Below are positions 17,340-24,168 of a stretch of 24,191 nucleotides of DNA, piece after piece. Position numbers and translations under genes: made by a program. The notes below the pieces were generated by a model that was given only the letters and a program-made list of their open reading frames with translations, made no database searches and was not told the DNA's origin. Each line of letters begins with the position of its first letter. The stretch's first letter is position 1. The stretch is from NCBI GenBank assembly GCA_902489595.1, contig CABUAS010000018.1:1-24191 (forward strand), in the 5' to 3' direction. Origin of the DNA: an uncultured Oscillospiraceae bacterium. Lineage in GTDB: Bacteria; Bacillota; Clostridia; Oscillospirales; Acutalibacteraceae.

Positions 17340-18521
17340 TTAATCTCTCTTAACTATTGTTGAGCAGCCCATACCGCCGCCGATACAAAGAGTAGCAAGA
17401 CCTGTTTTAGCGTCTCTCTTTTCCATTTCGTGAAGAAGTGTAACAAGAATACGGCAACCTGATGCGCCAACAGGGTGGCCGAGTGCGATTGCACCGCCGT
17501 TTACATTAAGTTTTGAAAGGTCAAAGTTAAGGTCTCTTCCTACTGCAATAGACTGAGCGGCAAAAGCCTCGTTAGCCTCAATTAAATCCATATCATCAAT
17601 AGTCATACCTGTTTTAGCAAGAACTTTCTTTGTTGATGCAACAGGTCCGACACCCATAATGGACGGGTCAACACCGCCGAGTGCACCTGCAACCCATGTA
17701 GCCATTGGCTTAACGCCGAGTTCCTTAGCCTTTTCTTCGCTCATAACAACAATAGCGGCAGCACCGTCGTTAATACCTGATGAGTTGCCTGCAGTAACAA
17801 TACCGTCTTTCTTGAATGCAGGGCGAAGTCTTGCAAGACCTTCTGCTGTTGTGCCTGCACGAGGACCTTCGTCGGTATCAAATACGATAGTATCTTTCTT
17901 TCTCTTAACTTCAACAGGAACGATTTCGTCCTTAAACTTGCCCTCTGCGATAGCCTTTTCTGCCTTCTGCTGGCTGTTTGCCGAGAACTCATCAAGTTCT
18001 TCACGTGTAATACCGTATTTTTCACAAACGTTCTCTGCTGTGATACCCATATGATAATCATTGAAAGCATCCCAGAGTGCGTCGTTTACCATTGTATCAA
18101 TCATAGGAGCGTTGCCCATACGATATCCGTAACGGCCCTGCTTTAATGCATAAGGAGCCATGCTCATATTTTCCATACCGCCTGCAACAACGATATCGGC
18201 ATCGCCTGCCTGAATCATCTGAGCAGCCATATTTACGCAGTTAAGACCTGAACCGCAGACAACGTTGATTGTAACGGCAGGAGTTTCGATAGGAAGACCT
18301 GCTTTGATGGAAGCCTGACGGGCAACATTCTGACCCTGACCCGCCTGAATTACACAGCCCATATAAACATGGTCAACTGCATCGACAGGAACGCCTGCTC
18401 TGTTAAGAGCCTCTTTGATAACGATTGTGCCGAGATCCACTGCACTTGTTGTGCTGAGTGTTCCGCCCATTGTGCCGATTGCTGTACGGCATGCGCCTGC
18501 AAGAACGATTTTCTTAGACAT
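17340..18521 (-). CDS. thl: Acetyl-CoA acetyltransferase (thiolase)
   Basis: 393 residues, start backed by GAGGTAA 7 nt upstream. All thiolase catalytic residues are visible: nucleophile C89 in NVVCGSG, H349 in ALGHPVGASG, and C379 in CIGGGMG. It condenses two acetyl-CoA to acetoacetyl-CoA, the first step of butyrate synthesis. It is the first gene of the thl-crt-hbd-bcd-etfB-etfA operon, an order known from gut butyrate producers and unlike the crt-first operon of Clostridium acetobutylicum. Expression is probably redox-controlled through the Rex-like site in its promoter. Confidence 0.96.
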   Translation of the reverse strand: MSKKIVLAGACRTAIGTMGGTLSTTSAVDLGTIVIKEALNRAGVPVDAVDHVYMGCVIQAGQGQNVARQASIKAGLPIETPAVTINVVCGSGLNCVNMAAQMIQAGDADIVVAGGMENMSMAPYALKQGRYGYRMGNAPMIDTMVNDALWDAFNDYHMGITAENVCEKYGITREELDEFSANSQQKAEKAIAEGKFKDEIVPVEVKRKKDTIVFDTDEGPRAGTTAEGLARLRPAFKKDGIVTAGNSSGINDGAAAIVVMSEEKAKELGVKPMATWVAGALGGVDPSIMGVGPVASTKKVLAKTGMTIDDMDLIEANEAFAAQSIAVGRDLNFDLSKLNVNGGAIALGHPVGASGCRILVTLLHEMEKRDAKTGLATLCIGGGMGCSTIVKRD

Positions 18522-18585
18522 AATAAATTACCTCACTTTTATTTAATGTAAAAATTTATTAAATTACATTTTACTTTGCGTAAAT

Positions 18586-18614
18586 ATAATACAAATAAAA
18601 AACGCGATTGTCAA
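18586..18614 (-). promoter_or_regulatory. Promoter of the butyrate operon
   Basis: On the minus strand a consensus TTGACA (18609-18614) and TATTAT (18586-18591) are 17 bases apart. Transcription would start near 18579, about 58 nt before thl. The leader has a weak AT-only inverted repeat (AATGTAA and TTACATT). Confidence 0.8.
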
Positions 18615-18625
18615 TAAATTAACGA
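18608..18625. promoter_or_regulatory. Rex-like operator over the -35 box
   Basis: TTGTCAATAAATTAACGA on the plus strand fits the Firmicutes Rex consensus TTGTTAA-N4-TTAACAA at 12 of 14 fixed positions. The two half-sites are 4 bases apart. It fully covers the TTGACA -35 box. Rex is an NADH/NAD+ sensor known to repress butyrate-pathway genes in Clostridia. Binding here is inferred. Confidence 0.6.
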
Positions 18626-18830
18626 AATTTTGTCAAACAGTATAAAATAAGGCTCAATCACAGAAAAAATATGTGCAATTTTGCATAACACAAATTTCTA
18701 AAATTTCCCGTGGTTAAGCCATTTTTCAGACTTGGTTCTGTTTTTGACAATCTTTTCAATTTTTTTAACAACATCGAAGCACATTTTAACATTTGCAGAA
18801 ATTTCCAAGTTAAAAGTTAAAAAGAAAAGA
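18626..18830. other. Intergenic stretch with no gene seen
   Basis: AT-rich DNA between the butyrate promoter and the last tRNA-operon terminator. A 28-codon minus-strand frame exists here but has no ribosome site. I see no RNA gene. Confidence 0.5.
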
Positions 18831-18837
18831 ACAAAAA

Positions 18838-18861
18838 ACCGAATACCAAAAGGCACTCGGT
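18838..18861 (-). terminator. Third (distal) terminator of the tRNA-Tyr tail
   Basis: On the minus strand ACCGAGTGCC, loop, GGTATTCGGT, then TTTTTTG. Compared with the other two terminators it has extra changes that stay as G-U wobbles only when read on the minus strand. This supports minus-strand transcription. Confidence 0.7.
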
Positions 18862-18867
18862 TTCTGC

Positions 18868-19015
18868 TGGTGGAAGAGGGTGGGCTCGAGCTTCGCTCGA
18901 AGTTCGCTTGCTGACGCAAGCCGTCGCATTGATAATTTCGTGGTTCGAATCCACCCACTAACATATTTTTCTTACAAAACAAAAACCGAATACCCAAAAG
19001 GTACTCGGTTTCTGC
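18868..19015 (-). repeat. tRNA-Tyr tail repeat, distal unit (148 bp)
   Basis: One of two tandem units, identical to its neighbour except for one missing A. On the minus strand the unit opens with a terminator and ends with the last 16 nt of tRNA-Tyr (CCACCCTCTTCCACCA). Inside are two small hairpins, GCTTGC/GCAAGC and CTTCG/CGAAG. On the plus strand at 18940-18956 lies GTGGTTCGAATCCACCC, identical to the T arm of tRNA-Tyr in inverted orientation. Confidence 0.85.
18985..19009 (-). terminator. Second terminator, within the tail repeat
   Basis: On the minus strand ACCGAGTACC pairs with GGGTATTCGGT (one G-U), followed by TTTTTGTTTT. It is a copy of the terminator directly after tRNA-Tyr. Confidence 0.75.
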
Positions 19016-19164
19016 TGGTGGAAGAGGGTGGGCTCGAGCTTCGCTCGAAGTTCGCTTGCTGACGCAAGCCGTCGCATTGATAATTTCGTGGTTCGAATCC
19101 ACCCACTAACATATTTTTCTTACAAAACAAAAACCGAATACCCAAAAAGGTACTCGGTTTCTGC
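19016..19164 (-). repeat. tRNA-Tyr tail repeat, proximal unit (149 bp)
   Basis: Second tandem unit, directly downstream of tRNA-Tyr in the direction of transcription. Its start-to-start distance to the real tRNA 3' end is 149 bp, and to the next unit 148 bp. It holds the same inverted T-arm copy at 19088-19104. Confidence 0.85.
19132..19159 (-). terminator. Terminator directly after tRNA-Tyr
   Basis: On the minus strand ACCGAGTACC, a T-rich loop, GGGTATTCGGT, then TTTTTGTTTT, starting about 7 nt after the encoded CCA. Confidence 0.85.
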
Positions 19165-19250
19165 TGGTGGAAGAGGGTGGATTCGAACCACCGAAGCTGA
19201 ATAGCGACAGATTTACAGTCTGTTCCCTTTGGCCGCTCGGGAACTCTTCC
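19165..19250 (-). tRNA. tRNA-Tyr (anticodon GTA)
   Basis: 86 nt including an encoded CCA. The acceptor stem is GGAAGAG/CTCTTCC, the anticodon loop CTGTAAA carries GTA (19214-19216), the long class II variable arm is present, and the T arm is GTGGTTCGAATCCAC. It lies 5 nt downstream of tRNA-Thr in the same transcript. Confidence 0.97.
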
Positions 19251-19255
19251 ATTAA

Positions 19256-19331
19256 TGGAGCTGGTGAACGGACTCGAACCCCTGACCTGCTGATTACAAA
19301 TCAGCTGCTCTACCAACTGAGCTACACCAGC
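19256..19331 (-). tRNA. tRNA-Thr (anticodon TGT)
   Basis: 76 nt including an encoded CCA. The acceptor stem is GCTGGTG/CACCAGC, the D arm has TAGCTCAGTTGGTAGAGC, the anticodon loop TTTGTAA carries TGT (19296-19298), and a normal T arm with GGTTCGAGTCC is present. First gene of the two-tRNA operon. Confidence 0.97.
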
Positions 19332-19349
19332 GTTTCTTAACGCTCTAAT

Positions 19350-19378
19350 AATATAGCATATCAGTCGACCGAAGTCAA
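19350..19378 (-). promoter_or_regulatory. Promoter of the tRNA-Thr/tRNA-Tyr operon
   Basis: On the minus strand TTGACT (19373-19378) and TATATT (19350-19355) are 17 bases apart. Transcription would start about 12 nt before tRNA-Thr. It is divergent from the asnB promoter, whose -35 lies 18 nt away. Confidence 0.8.
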
Positions 19379-19395
19379 GTATTTTTTCAAATTCA

Positions 19396-19423
19396 TTAAC
19401 TAAAATTTTTTACTGCATATAAT
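19396..19423 (+). promoter_or_regulatory. Promoter of asnB
   Basis: TTAACT (19396-19401) and a perfect TATAAT (19418-19423) with a 16-base spacer. The start site would be close to the GAGGTG ribosome site, so the leader is very short and leaves little room for leader-based control. Confidence 0.6.
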
Positions 19424-19442
19424 AGTTATGAGGTGAACTTAT

Positions 19443-21263
19443 ATGTGCGGTATTGCAGGAATATTATCAAATAACATAAATTCGCCGAAAAGGCGGACTG
19501 TTCTCGAGGACATAAGCGAAAGTCTGAAAATGAGAGGTCCTGACGCCAAGGGCGAATATATTACAGAGGATATAGCACTTATCCACCGCCGTTTGTCTGT
19601 TATCGACCCGGAAAACGGCGCTCAGCCGATGACATTCGGCAAATACACAATCTGCTACAACGGTGAAATCTATAACACCGATGAAATCAGGCAGAAACTC
19701 AAAGGCATCGGCTACACCTTTGACACTCACTGTGACACCGAAGTAATTTTAAAGGCGTTTCACAAATGGAAAGAAAAATCCTTTGAAATGCTAAACGGCA
19801 TTTTCGCCTATGCAATCTGGGATAACGAAGACAAAGAACTGTATCTTTGCCGTGACAGAATCGGCGTTAAACCGCTTTACTACAGTCAGCAAAACGGTAT
19901 GTTTGCATTTGCAAGCAGAATCAAAAGCCTGCTGCTCATACCCGAAATCAAGCCGCTGGTAGACGAAAACGGACTGAATGAAATCTTTATGCTCGGACCT
20001 GCAAAAACAATCGGCAGCGCAGTTTTTAAAGATATAAAAGAACTTCCGCCTGCCTGCCGGCTCAGGCTCAAAGACGGGAAAGCAACCATTCACGAATACT
20101 GGTCGCTTGAAGCGAAAGAACACACCGAAAGCCTTGAAGAAACTATCTGCCACACACATTTTCTTGTAAGTGACGCCATAAAACGCCAGCTTGTATGTGA
20201 TGTGCCGCTTTGCACATTTCTGAGCGGCGGGCTTGATTCATCCATTATCAGCAAAATAGCAAGTGACGAGGCAAAAGCAAACGGCAGAACACTTGATACA
20301 TTTTCCGTTGACTATATTGACAATGACAAATACTTTAAATCAAGCCTTTTTCAGCCGAATAAAGACAGTGATTTCATAGACCTGATTTCAGGTGCAATCG
20401 GCAGTCACCACACTAATATTATGCTTGACAACAAAAGTGTTGCCGATGCTCTGATTGAAAGCACGTATGCACGCTCTCTGCCGGGATTTACAGACGTTGA
20501 CTCCTCTCTGCTTCTGTTTTGCAGAGAAATCAAAAAAAGCCACACTGTTGCTCTTTCAGGCGAATGTGCAGACGAGATATTCGGTGGTTATCCGTGGTAT
20601 CACAACAAGGATATTCTGTTTGAAGAAACCTTCCCGTGGAGCAGATCAACCGACGTGCGCCAAAGCATACTTAAAGACGGATTACTGCCGAACGGCGCTG
20701 ATTATGCACACGAAAAGTATCTGAAAACAGTATCAAAAGCATCTTTCCTTGAAGGCGACAGCCGAGAAGAAAAGCGTATGCGTGAAATGTTTGTGCTGAA
20801 TATGGATTGGTTTATGCAGACCCTGCTCGTCAGAAAAGATGTTATGAGTATGGAAAGTTCGCTTGAAGTGCGTGTGCCGTTCTGCGATTACAGAATCGTT
20901 GAATACGCCTATAATATGCCGTGGAAATTCAAATCACTTGACGGCAGGGAAAAGGGCATTCTGAGAAAAGCATTTGAAACCGAACTGCCTAATGAAATAA
21001 CATGGCGCAAAAAAAGCCCTTATCCGAAAACGCATAACCCGATTTACTTCAAACGGGTGTGCGAAATGACAAGGGAAGTTTTGAACGACAAAACAAGCCC
21101 GCTTTACGATATGCTGAACCTTGCAAAAATCAACGAGATTATGGAAAACCCCGACGCACTTGATGCCCCGTGGTACGGTCAGTTAATGCGCGGTCCTCAG
21201 GTGCTCGCCTACATCGTGCAGATTTATTATTGGATTAAAGATAATAATGTAGAATTTATATGA
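19443..21263 (+). CDS. asnB: Asparagine synthase (glutamine-hydrolysing)
   Basis: 606 residues, with AGGTG 7 nt before the ATG. The N-terminal class II glutamine amidotransferase domain begins MCGIAGI, so Cys2 is the nucleophile once Met is removed. It also contains HRRLSVID, NGEIYN and CDTEVIL. The C-terminal synthetase domain has the ATP pyrophosphatase loop LSGGLDSS (260-267), GECADEIFGGY and SLEVRVPFCD. It makes asparagine from aspartate, glutamine and ATP in the cytoplasm. It appears monocistronic: its own promoter lies just upstream and a strong terminator directly follows. Relatives of the same fold amidate other substrates, but the intact AsnB motifs and lack of peptidoglycan or antibiotic neighbours favour asparagine synthesis. 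Confidence 0.94.
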   Translation: MCGIAGILSNNINSPKRRTVLEDISESLKMRGPDAKGEYITEDIALIHRRLSVIDPENGAQPMTFGKYTICYNGEIYNTDEIRQKLKGIGYTFDTHCDTEVILKAFHKWKEKSFEMLNGIFAYAIWDNEDKELYLCRDRIGVKPLYYSQQNGMFAFASRIKSLLLIPEIKPLVDENGLNEIFMLGPAKTIGSAVFKDIKELPPACRLRLKDGKATIHEYWSLEAKEHTESLEETICHTHFLVSDAIKRQLVCDVPLCTFLSGGLDSSIISKIASDEAKANGRTLDTFSVDYIDNDKYFKSSLFQPNKDSDFIDLISGAIGSHHTNIMLDNKSVADALIESTYARSLPGFTDVDSSLLLFCREIKKSHTVALSGECADEIFGGYPWYHNKDILFEETFPWSRSTDVRQSILKDGLLPNGADYAHEKYLKTVSKASFLEGDSREEKRMREMFVLNMDWFMQTLLVRKDVMSMESSLEVRVPFCDYRIVEYAYNMPWKFKSLDGREKGILRKAFETELPNEITWRKKSPYPKTHNPIYFKRVCEMTREVLNDKTSPLYDMLNLAKINEIMENPDALDAPWYGQLMRGPQVLAYIVQIYYWIKDNNVEFI

Positions 21264-21264
21264 T

Positions 21265-21304
21265 AAAATCATAACCACCCGTCAAACGGGTGGTTATGAT
21301 TTTT
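21265..21304. terminator. Bidirectional terminator between asnB and rlmH
   Basis: A perfect 18-bp stem: AAAATCATAACCACCCGT (21265-21282), loop CAA, and its complement (21286-21303). The A and T runs at the two ends allow it to serve both converging transcripts. It starts 1 nt after the asnB stop. Confidence 0.92.
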
Positions 21305-21307
21305 AAC

Positions 21308-21333
21308 GGTGCGTCGAGGACGCCGCACCCTAC
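21308..21333 (-). repeat. REP-like hairpin, class A copy 2
   Basis: Identical to the copy at 12369-12394 except for one G-to-A in the loop. GTAG is at its minus-strand 5' end. It lies between the shared terminator and rlmH. Confidence 0.75.
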
Positions 21334-21384
21334 AATTGTTACAGTAACGTTTTGTAGTGACAATTCATGAATTGCCCGATTTGA

Positions 21385-21864
21385 TTATTTATGATACTTT
21401 GAATGATTTGAAATTGAAAATGCACGGTATATTTGCTCGAGGAGAACCATACGGGCAAGCTGGTGCGGAAGGGTTAATTTGCCAAACGAGAGTTTAAGCT
21501 TACCGAGTGACTTCACTTCATCCGAAAGCCCGAACGAGCCGCCGATAACAAACGTTATTCCCGAATAATTCATACTGATTTTTTCAATTTCCTTTGAAAA
21601 ATCGGGCGACGAAAACTGCGTACCCTCAATGCACATAGGAATGACAAAGCTTCCTTTCGAAATTTTAGCGATAATACGCTCGCCTTCCTTTTCTATTATA
21701 TTATGTATTTCGGCATCGGACGGATTATCGCCTGCCCGCTCCTCTGCAACCTCGACAACATTTACTTTTGAAAAAGCGGACAGCCTTTTGATATACTCGG
21801 CACAGCCGTCACGCAGATAACTTTCTTTCAGCTTACCGACACAGACTACCGTAACATTCATCAT
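21385..21864 (-). CDS. rlmH: 23S rRNA (pseudouridine-1915-N3)-methyltransferase RlmH
   Basis: 159 residues, the normal length of this small SPOUT-class enzyme. The trefoil-knot SAM-binding segment FVIGGSFGL (105-113), the LPHQLARMVLLEQIYRA stretch (132-148) and the final YHK are all typical. It methylates pseudouridine 1915 in helix 69 of 23S rRNA on assembled ribosomes. Its first ATG overlaps the stop of yycJ (ATGA, 4 nt), so the two are probably coupled. A second in-frame ATG follows at 21861; the first is kept because GGGGGAG lies 10 nt upstream. The yycJ-rlmH pairing is common in Firmicutes. Confidence 0.95.
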   Translation of the reverse strand: MMNVTVVCVGKLKESYLRDGCAEYIKRLSAFSKVNVVEVAEERAGDNPSDAEIHNIIEKEGERIIAKISKGSFVIPMCIEGTQFSSPDFSKEIEKISMNYSGITFVIGGSFGLSDEVKSLGKLKLSFGKLTLPHQLARMVLLEQIYRAFSISNHSKYHK

Positions 21865-22652
21865 AAAAAGATTGCTCCCCCATCATTTTCAGGCTTTGAC
21901 ACATACAGCCTGAAATCAACATTTTCTTTTGCCTTTATTTCGGAAAGTGCCGAAAGTACCGCACTGCGTGCCAGTTCCGGCATATTGTTTTCACGGCTCA
22001 GATGACTTAAAACAAGCCGTGTTGTACCGCCTTTTACAAGTTCTTTTGCAAATTCACCGCAGGCATAGTTTGACAAATGCCCGTTCGTCGAAAGAATTCT
22101 TTTTTTCAGAATATACGGATACGGACCGTTTTCAAGCATTGAAATTTCATGATTTGCCTCAAGGAAAACCAAATCAGCCGAACCGACAAGTGCCTCTTTT
22201 GCCTCATCTGTTACATAGCCTGTGTCCGTACAGACAGCGATTTTTCTGCCCTCGGGAAGAGTAAACTTATATCCCACACAGGCAGCGGAATCGTGCGAAT
22301 TATAAAAGCTTTCAACAATTACTCCGTCAAAATCAAGCACATTTTTAATTTCAAAAGATTTTACAGTGTTATTGCAAACACCCGTAAATCTTAATTCTTC
22401 AAGACACTCGGGACAGGCAAACACGGGGATTTTATGACGTGATGCAAACACACGCACACCGCCGACATGGTCTTTATGCTCGTGCGTTACAAAAACCGCT
22501 TTAACGCTGTTCGGCTCAACACCGATACTGCGCAGACCCTGCTCACATCTTTTGGCAGAAACTCCTATATCCACAAGAAAGCCGTTTTCGTTATCGCCTA
22601 TATAAATTGAATTTCCGCTGCTGCCTGAAAACAGCTGACAAACTTTAGCCAT
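21861..22652 (-). CDS. yycJ: YycJ/WalJ-type metallo-beta-lactamase-fold hydrolase
   Basis: 263 residues, the usual length for this family. The N-terminus has LFSGSSGNS, the family hallmark. The metal-binding HxHxDH motif is THEHKDH (H57, H59, D61, H62), followed by a later CTDTG aspartate and LSHLS histidine. Members are predicted metal-dependent nucleases, linked in Bacillus and streptococci to the WalRK (YycFG) cell-wall/division region and to DNA repair. No walRK genes are visible here, so that link is not shown. The ribosome site is weak. It lies downstream of murA, separated by a hairpin element, and overlaps rlmH by 4 nt. Confidence 0.9.
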   Translation of the reverse strand: MAKVCQLFSGSSGNSIYIGDNENGFLVDIGVSAKRCEQGLRSIGVEPNSVKAVFVTHEHKDHVGGVRVFASRHKIPVFACPECLEELRFTGVCNNTVKSFEIKNVLDFDGVIVESFYNSHDSAACVGYKFTLPEGRKIAVCTDTGYVTDEAKEALVGSADLVFLEANHEISMLENGPYPYILKKRILSTNGHLSNYACGEFAKELVKGGTTRLVLSHLSRENNMPELARSAVLSALSEIKAKENVDFRLYVSKPENDGGAIFL

Positions 22653-22688
22653 ATTTTATGTATCCGTTTCCATAAAAATATTTAAAAA

Positions 22689-22716
22689 CGGGAGGGCACA
22701 GAAGACCCTCCCCTAC
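22689..22716 (-). repeat. REP-like hairpin, class B copy 2, possible terminator after murA
   Basis: Arms GGGAGGG and CCCTCCC, with GTAG at the minus-strand 5' end. In this copy the 3' arm is followed on the minus strand by GTTTTTAAA, which makes it look like a rho-independent terminator for murA. Confidence 0.7.
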
Positions 22717-22734
22717 AAAATTGCCTATATAAAT

Positions 22735-24021
22735 TTAACCTGCGTTGATTGCCTCAATAGTTTCCTGAACCTGAACACGCTTGATATCAGCGCCGAGAGC
22801 AGTAAGTTTTTCAACAACATTTTCATAACCACGGTCAATATACTGAATATTTTCAACCGTAGTTTCACCTTTTGCGATCATCCCGGCAATAAGCATTGCT
22901 GCACCGGCACGCAAATCAGTTGCTTTAACCTTAACACCGGTAAGCCTTTCAACACCCTCAATAACGGCAATTTTACCGTCAACCTGAATATTAGCGCCCA
23001 TTCGCGAAAGCTGACCTACATACTGAAAGCGGTTATCCCACACAGATTCGGAAAGAATTGAAGTGCCCCTTGCAACCGAAAGCAGAACTGCCATCTGCGG
23101 CTGCATATCGGTAGGAAAACCGGGATGCGGCATTGTTTTGACATTGCACTTTGTAAGCGGTTTAAAGCGTGTTACACGAACGGCGTCGTCATATTCAATA
23201 ATCTCTGCGCCTGCCTCTTCAAGTTTTGCACTGATAGATTCAAGGTGTTTCGGTATAACGTTTTTAACAAGCACATCACCCCCGCACGCAGCAGCAGCAA
23301 CCATATATGTGCCTGCCTCTATCTGGTCGGGAATAATGGAATAAGTGCAGCCGTGCATTTTTTCAACACCGCGGATTTTGATAACGTCAGTACCTGCACC
23401 TCTTACATCGGCGCCCATTGAGTTAAGAAAGTTTGCAAGGTCAACGATATGAGGCTCTTTTGCAGCGTTTTCAATAACCGTCAGCCCTCTTGCAAGAACA
23501 GCGGCAAGCATAACATTAATTGTTGCCCCGACAGAAACAACATCCATATAAATTGACGAACCGACAAGTTTATCAGCCTTTGCACAAACCATACCGTTTA
23601 CAACATCAACTGTTGCGCCGAGCATTTCAAAACCTTTGATATGCTGGTCAATGGGGCGAACGCCGAAATTACATCCGCCGGGCATAGCAACCTCGGTCTG
23701 CTTAAATCTGCCGAGCATTGCGCCGATAAGGTAATAACTTGCTCTGAAACAGGAGGCAAGTTCATAAGGAACGCTCTGATAACTGATAGACCTTGCGTCA
23801 ATTTCAATAGTATCTTTATTAATCATTTTGATGCCTGCGCCCATACTGTCAAGTATTTTAATAATAAGCGAAACATCTGATATATTAGGTATATTCTCTA
23901 TTCTGACTATATCGTCTGAAAGAATTGCGGCAGGTATAATTGCAACGGCAGCATTTTTTGCACCGCTGATATTTACTTCGCCAAACAGTTCTTTACCGCC
24001 CTGAATAACAAAATTTTCCAA
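22735..24021 (-). CDS. murA: UDP-N-acetylglucosamine 1-carboxyvinyltransferase
   Basis: 428 residues. It starts at TTG, supported by GAGGTAA with a 5-nt spacer; no in-frame ATG exists near the conserved N-terminus. Key residues are in place: K22-N23 in SGAKNAA, C117 in MPGGCNFGVRPIDQHI (the enolpyruvyl-transfer and fosfomycin-target cysteine), and the FPTDMQPQ aspartate. It adds enolpyruvate from PEP to UDP-GlcNAc, the first committed step of peptidoglycan synthesis in the cytoplasm. Low-GC Gram-positives often carry two paralogues (MurA and MurZ/MurA2); which one this is cannot be told from the sequence alone. Confidence 0.94.
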   Translation of the reverse strand: MENFVIQGGKELFGEVNISGAKNAAVAIIPAAILSDDIVRIENIPNISDVSLIIKILDSMGAGIKMINKDTIEIDARSISYQSVPYELASCFRASYYLIGAMLGRFKQTEVAMPGGCNFGVRPIDQHIKGFEMLGATVDVVNGMVCAKADKLVGSSIYMDVVSVGATINVMLAAVLARGLTVIENAAKEPHIVDLANFLNSMGADVRGAGTDVIKIRGVEKMHGCTYSIIPDQIEAGTYMVAAAACGGDVLVKNVIPKHLESISAKLEEAGAEIIEYDDAVRVTRFKPLTKCNVKTMPHPGFPTDMQPQMAVLLSVARGTSILSESVWDNRFQYVGQLSRMGANIQVDGKIAVIEGVERLTGVKVKATDLRAGAAMLIAGMIAKGETTVENIQYIDRGYENVVEKLTALGADIKRVQVQETIEAINAG

Positions 24022-24139
24022 AATGGTTACCTCGGTTTTTCTGTAGTGAAAAATATATAAAACTAAAATAAGTAAATAATTACATTAAATATAATGAAAA
24101 AATATGCAAAATCTTCTCTGCTTATTTCTTATCTCACAT

Positions 24140-24168
24140 ATTATAGCAAATGATATAAAAAAAATAAA
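24140..24168 (-). promoter_or_regulatory. Promoter of murA (extended -10)
   Basis: On the minus strand TGCTATAAT gives an extended -10 (TATAAT at 24140-24145), with only a weak TTTATT at the -35 position (24163-24168). The leader would be about 110 nt and AT-rich; I see no recognisable riboswitch in it. Confidence 0.6.

Noticed and set aside
18661..18690. TGCAA-TT-TTGCA inverted repeat as an operator
   Set aside because: Only 5-bp arms in AT-rich DNA, not near a promoter that I can define.
18868..19164. Possible CRISPR array
   Set aside because: Only two adjacent units of about 148 bp without spacers, and each contains tRNA and terminator sequence.
18868..19250. Integration (att) site of a lost mobile element at tRNA-Tyr
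   Set aside because: The tRNA 3' end is duplicated, but no integrase, no element genes and no foreign flanks are seen; regular 148/149-bp spacing fits tandem repeats better. Kept only as an alternative.
18698..19316. Overlapping open frames of 60-134 codons on both strands
   Set aside because: They run through tRNA genes, terminators and the tail repeats; the repeated peptide segments simply reflect the DNA repeat. No ribosome sites. Such frames are a well-known source of spurious proteins.
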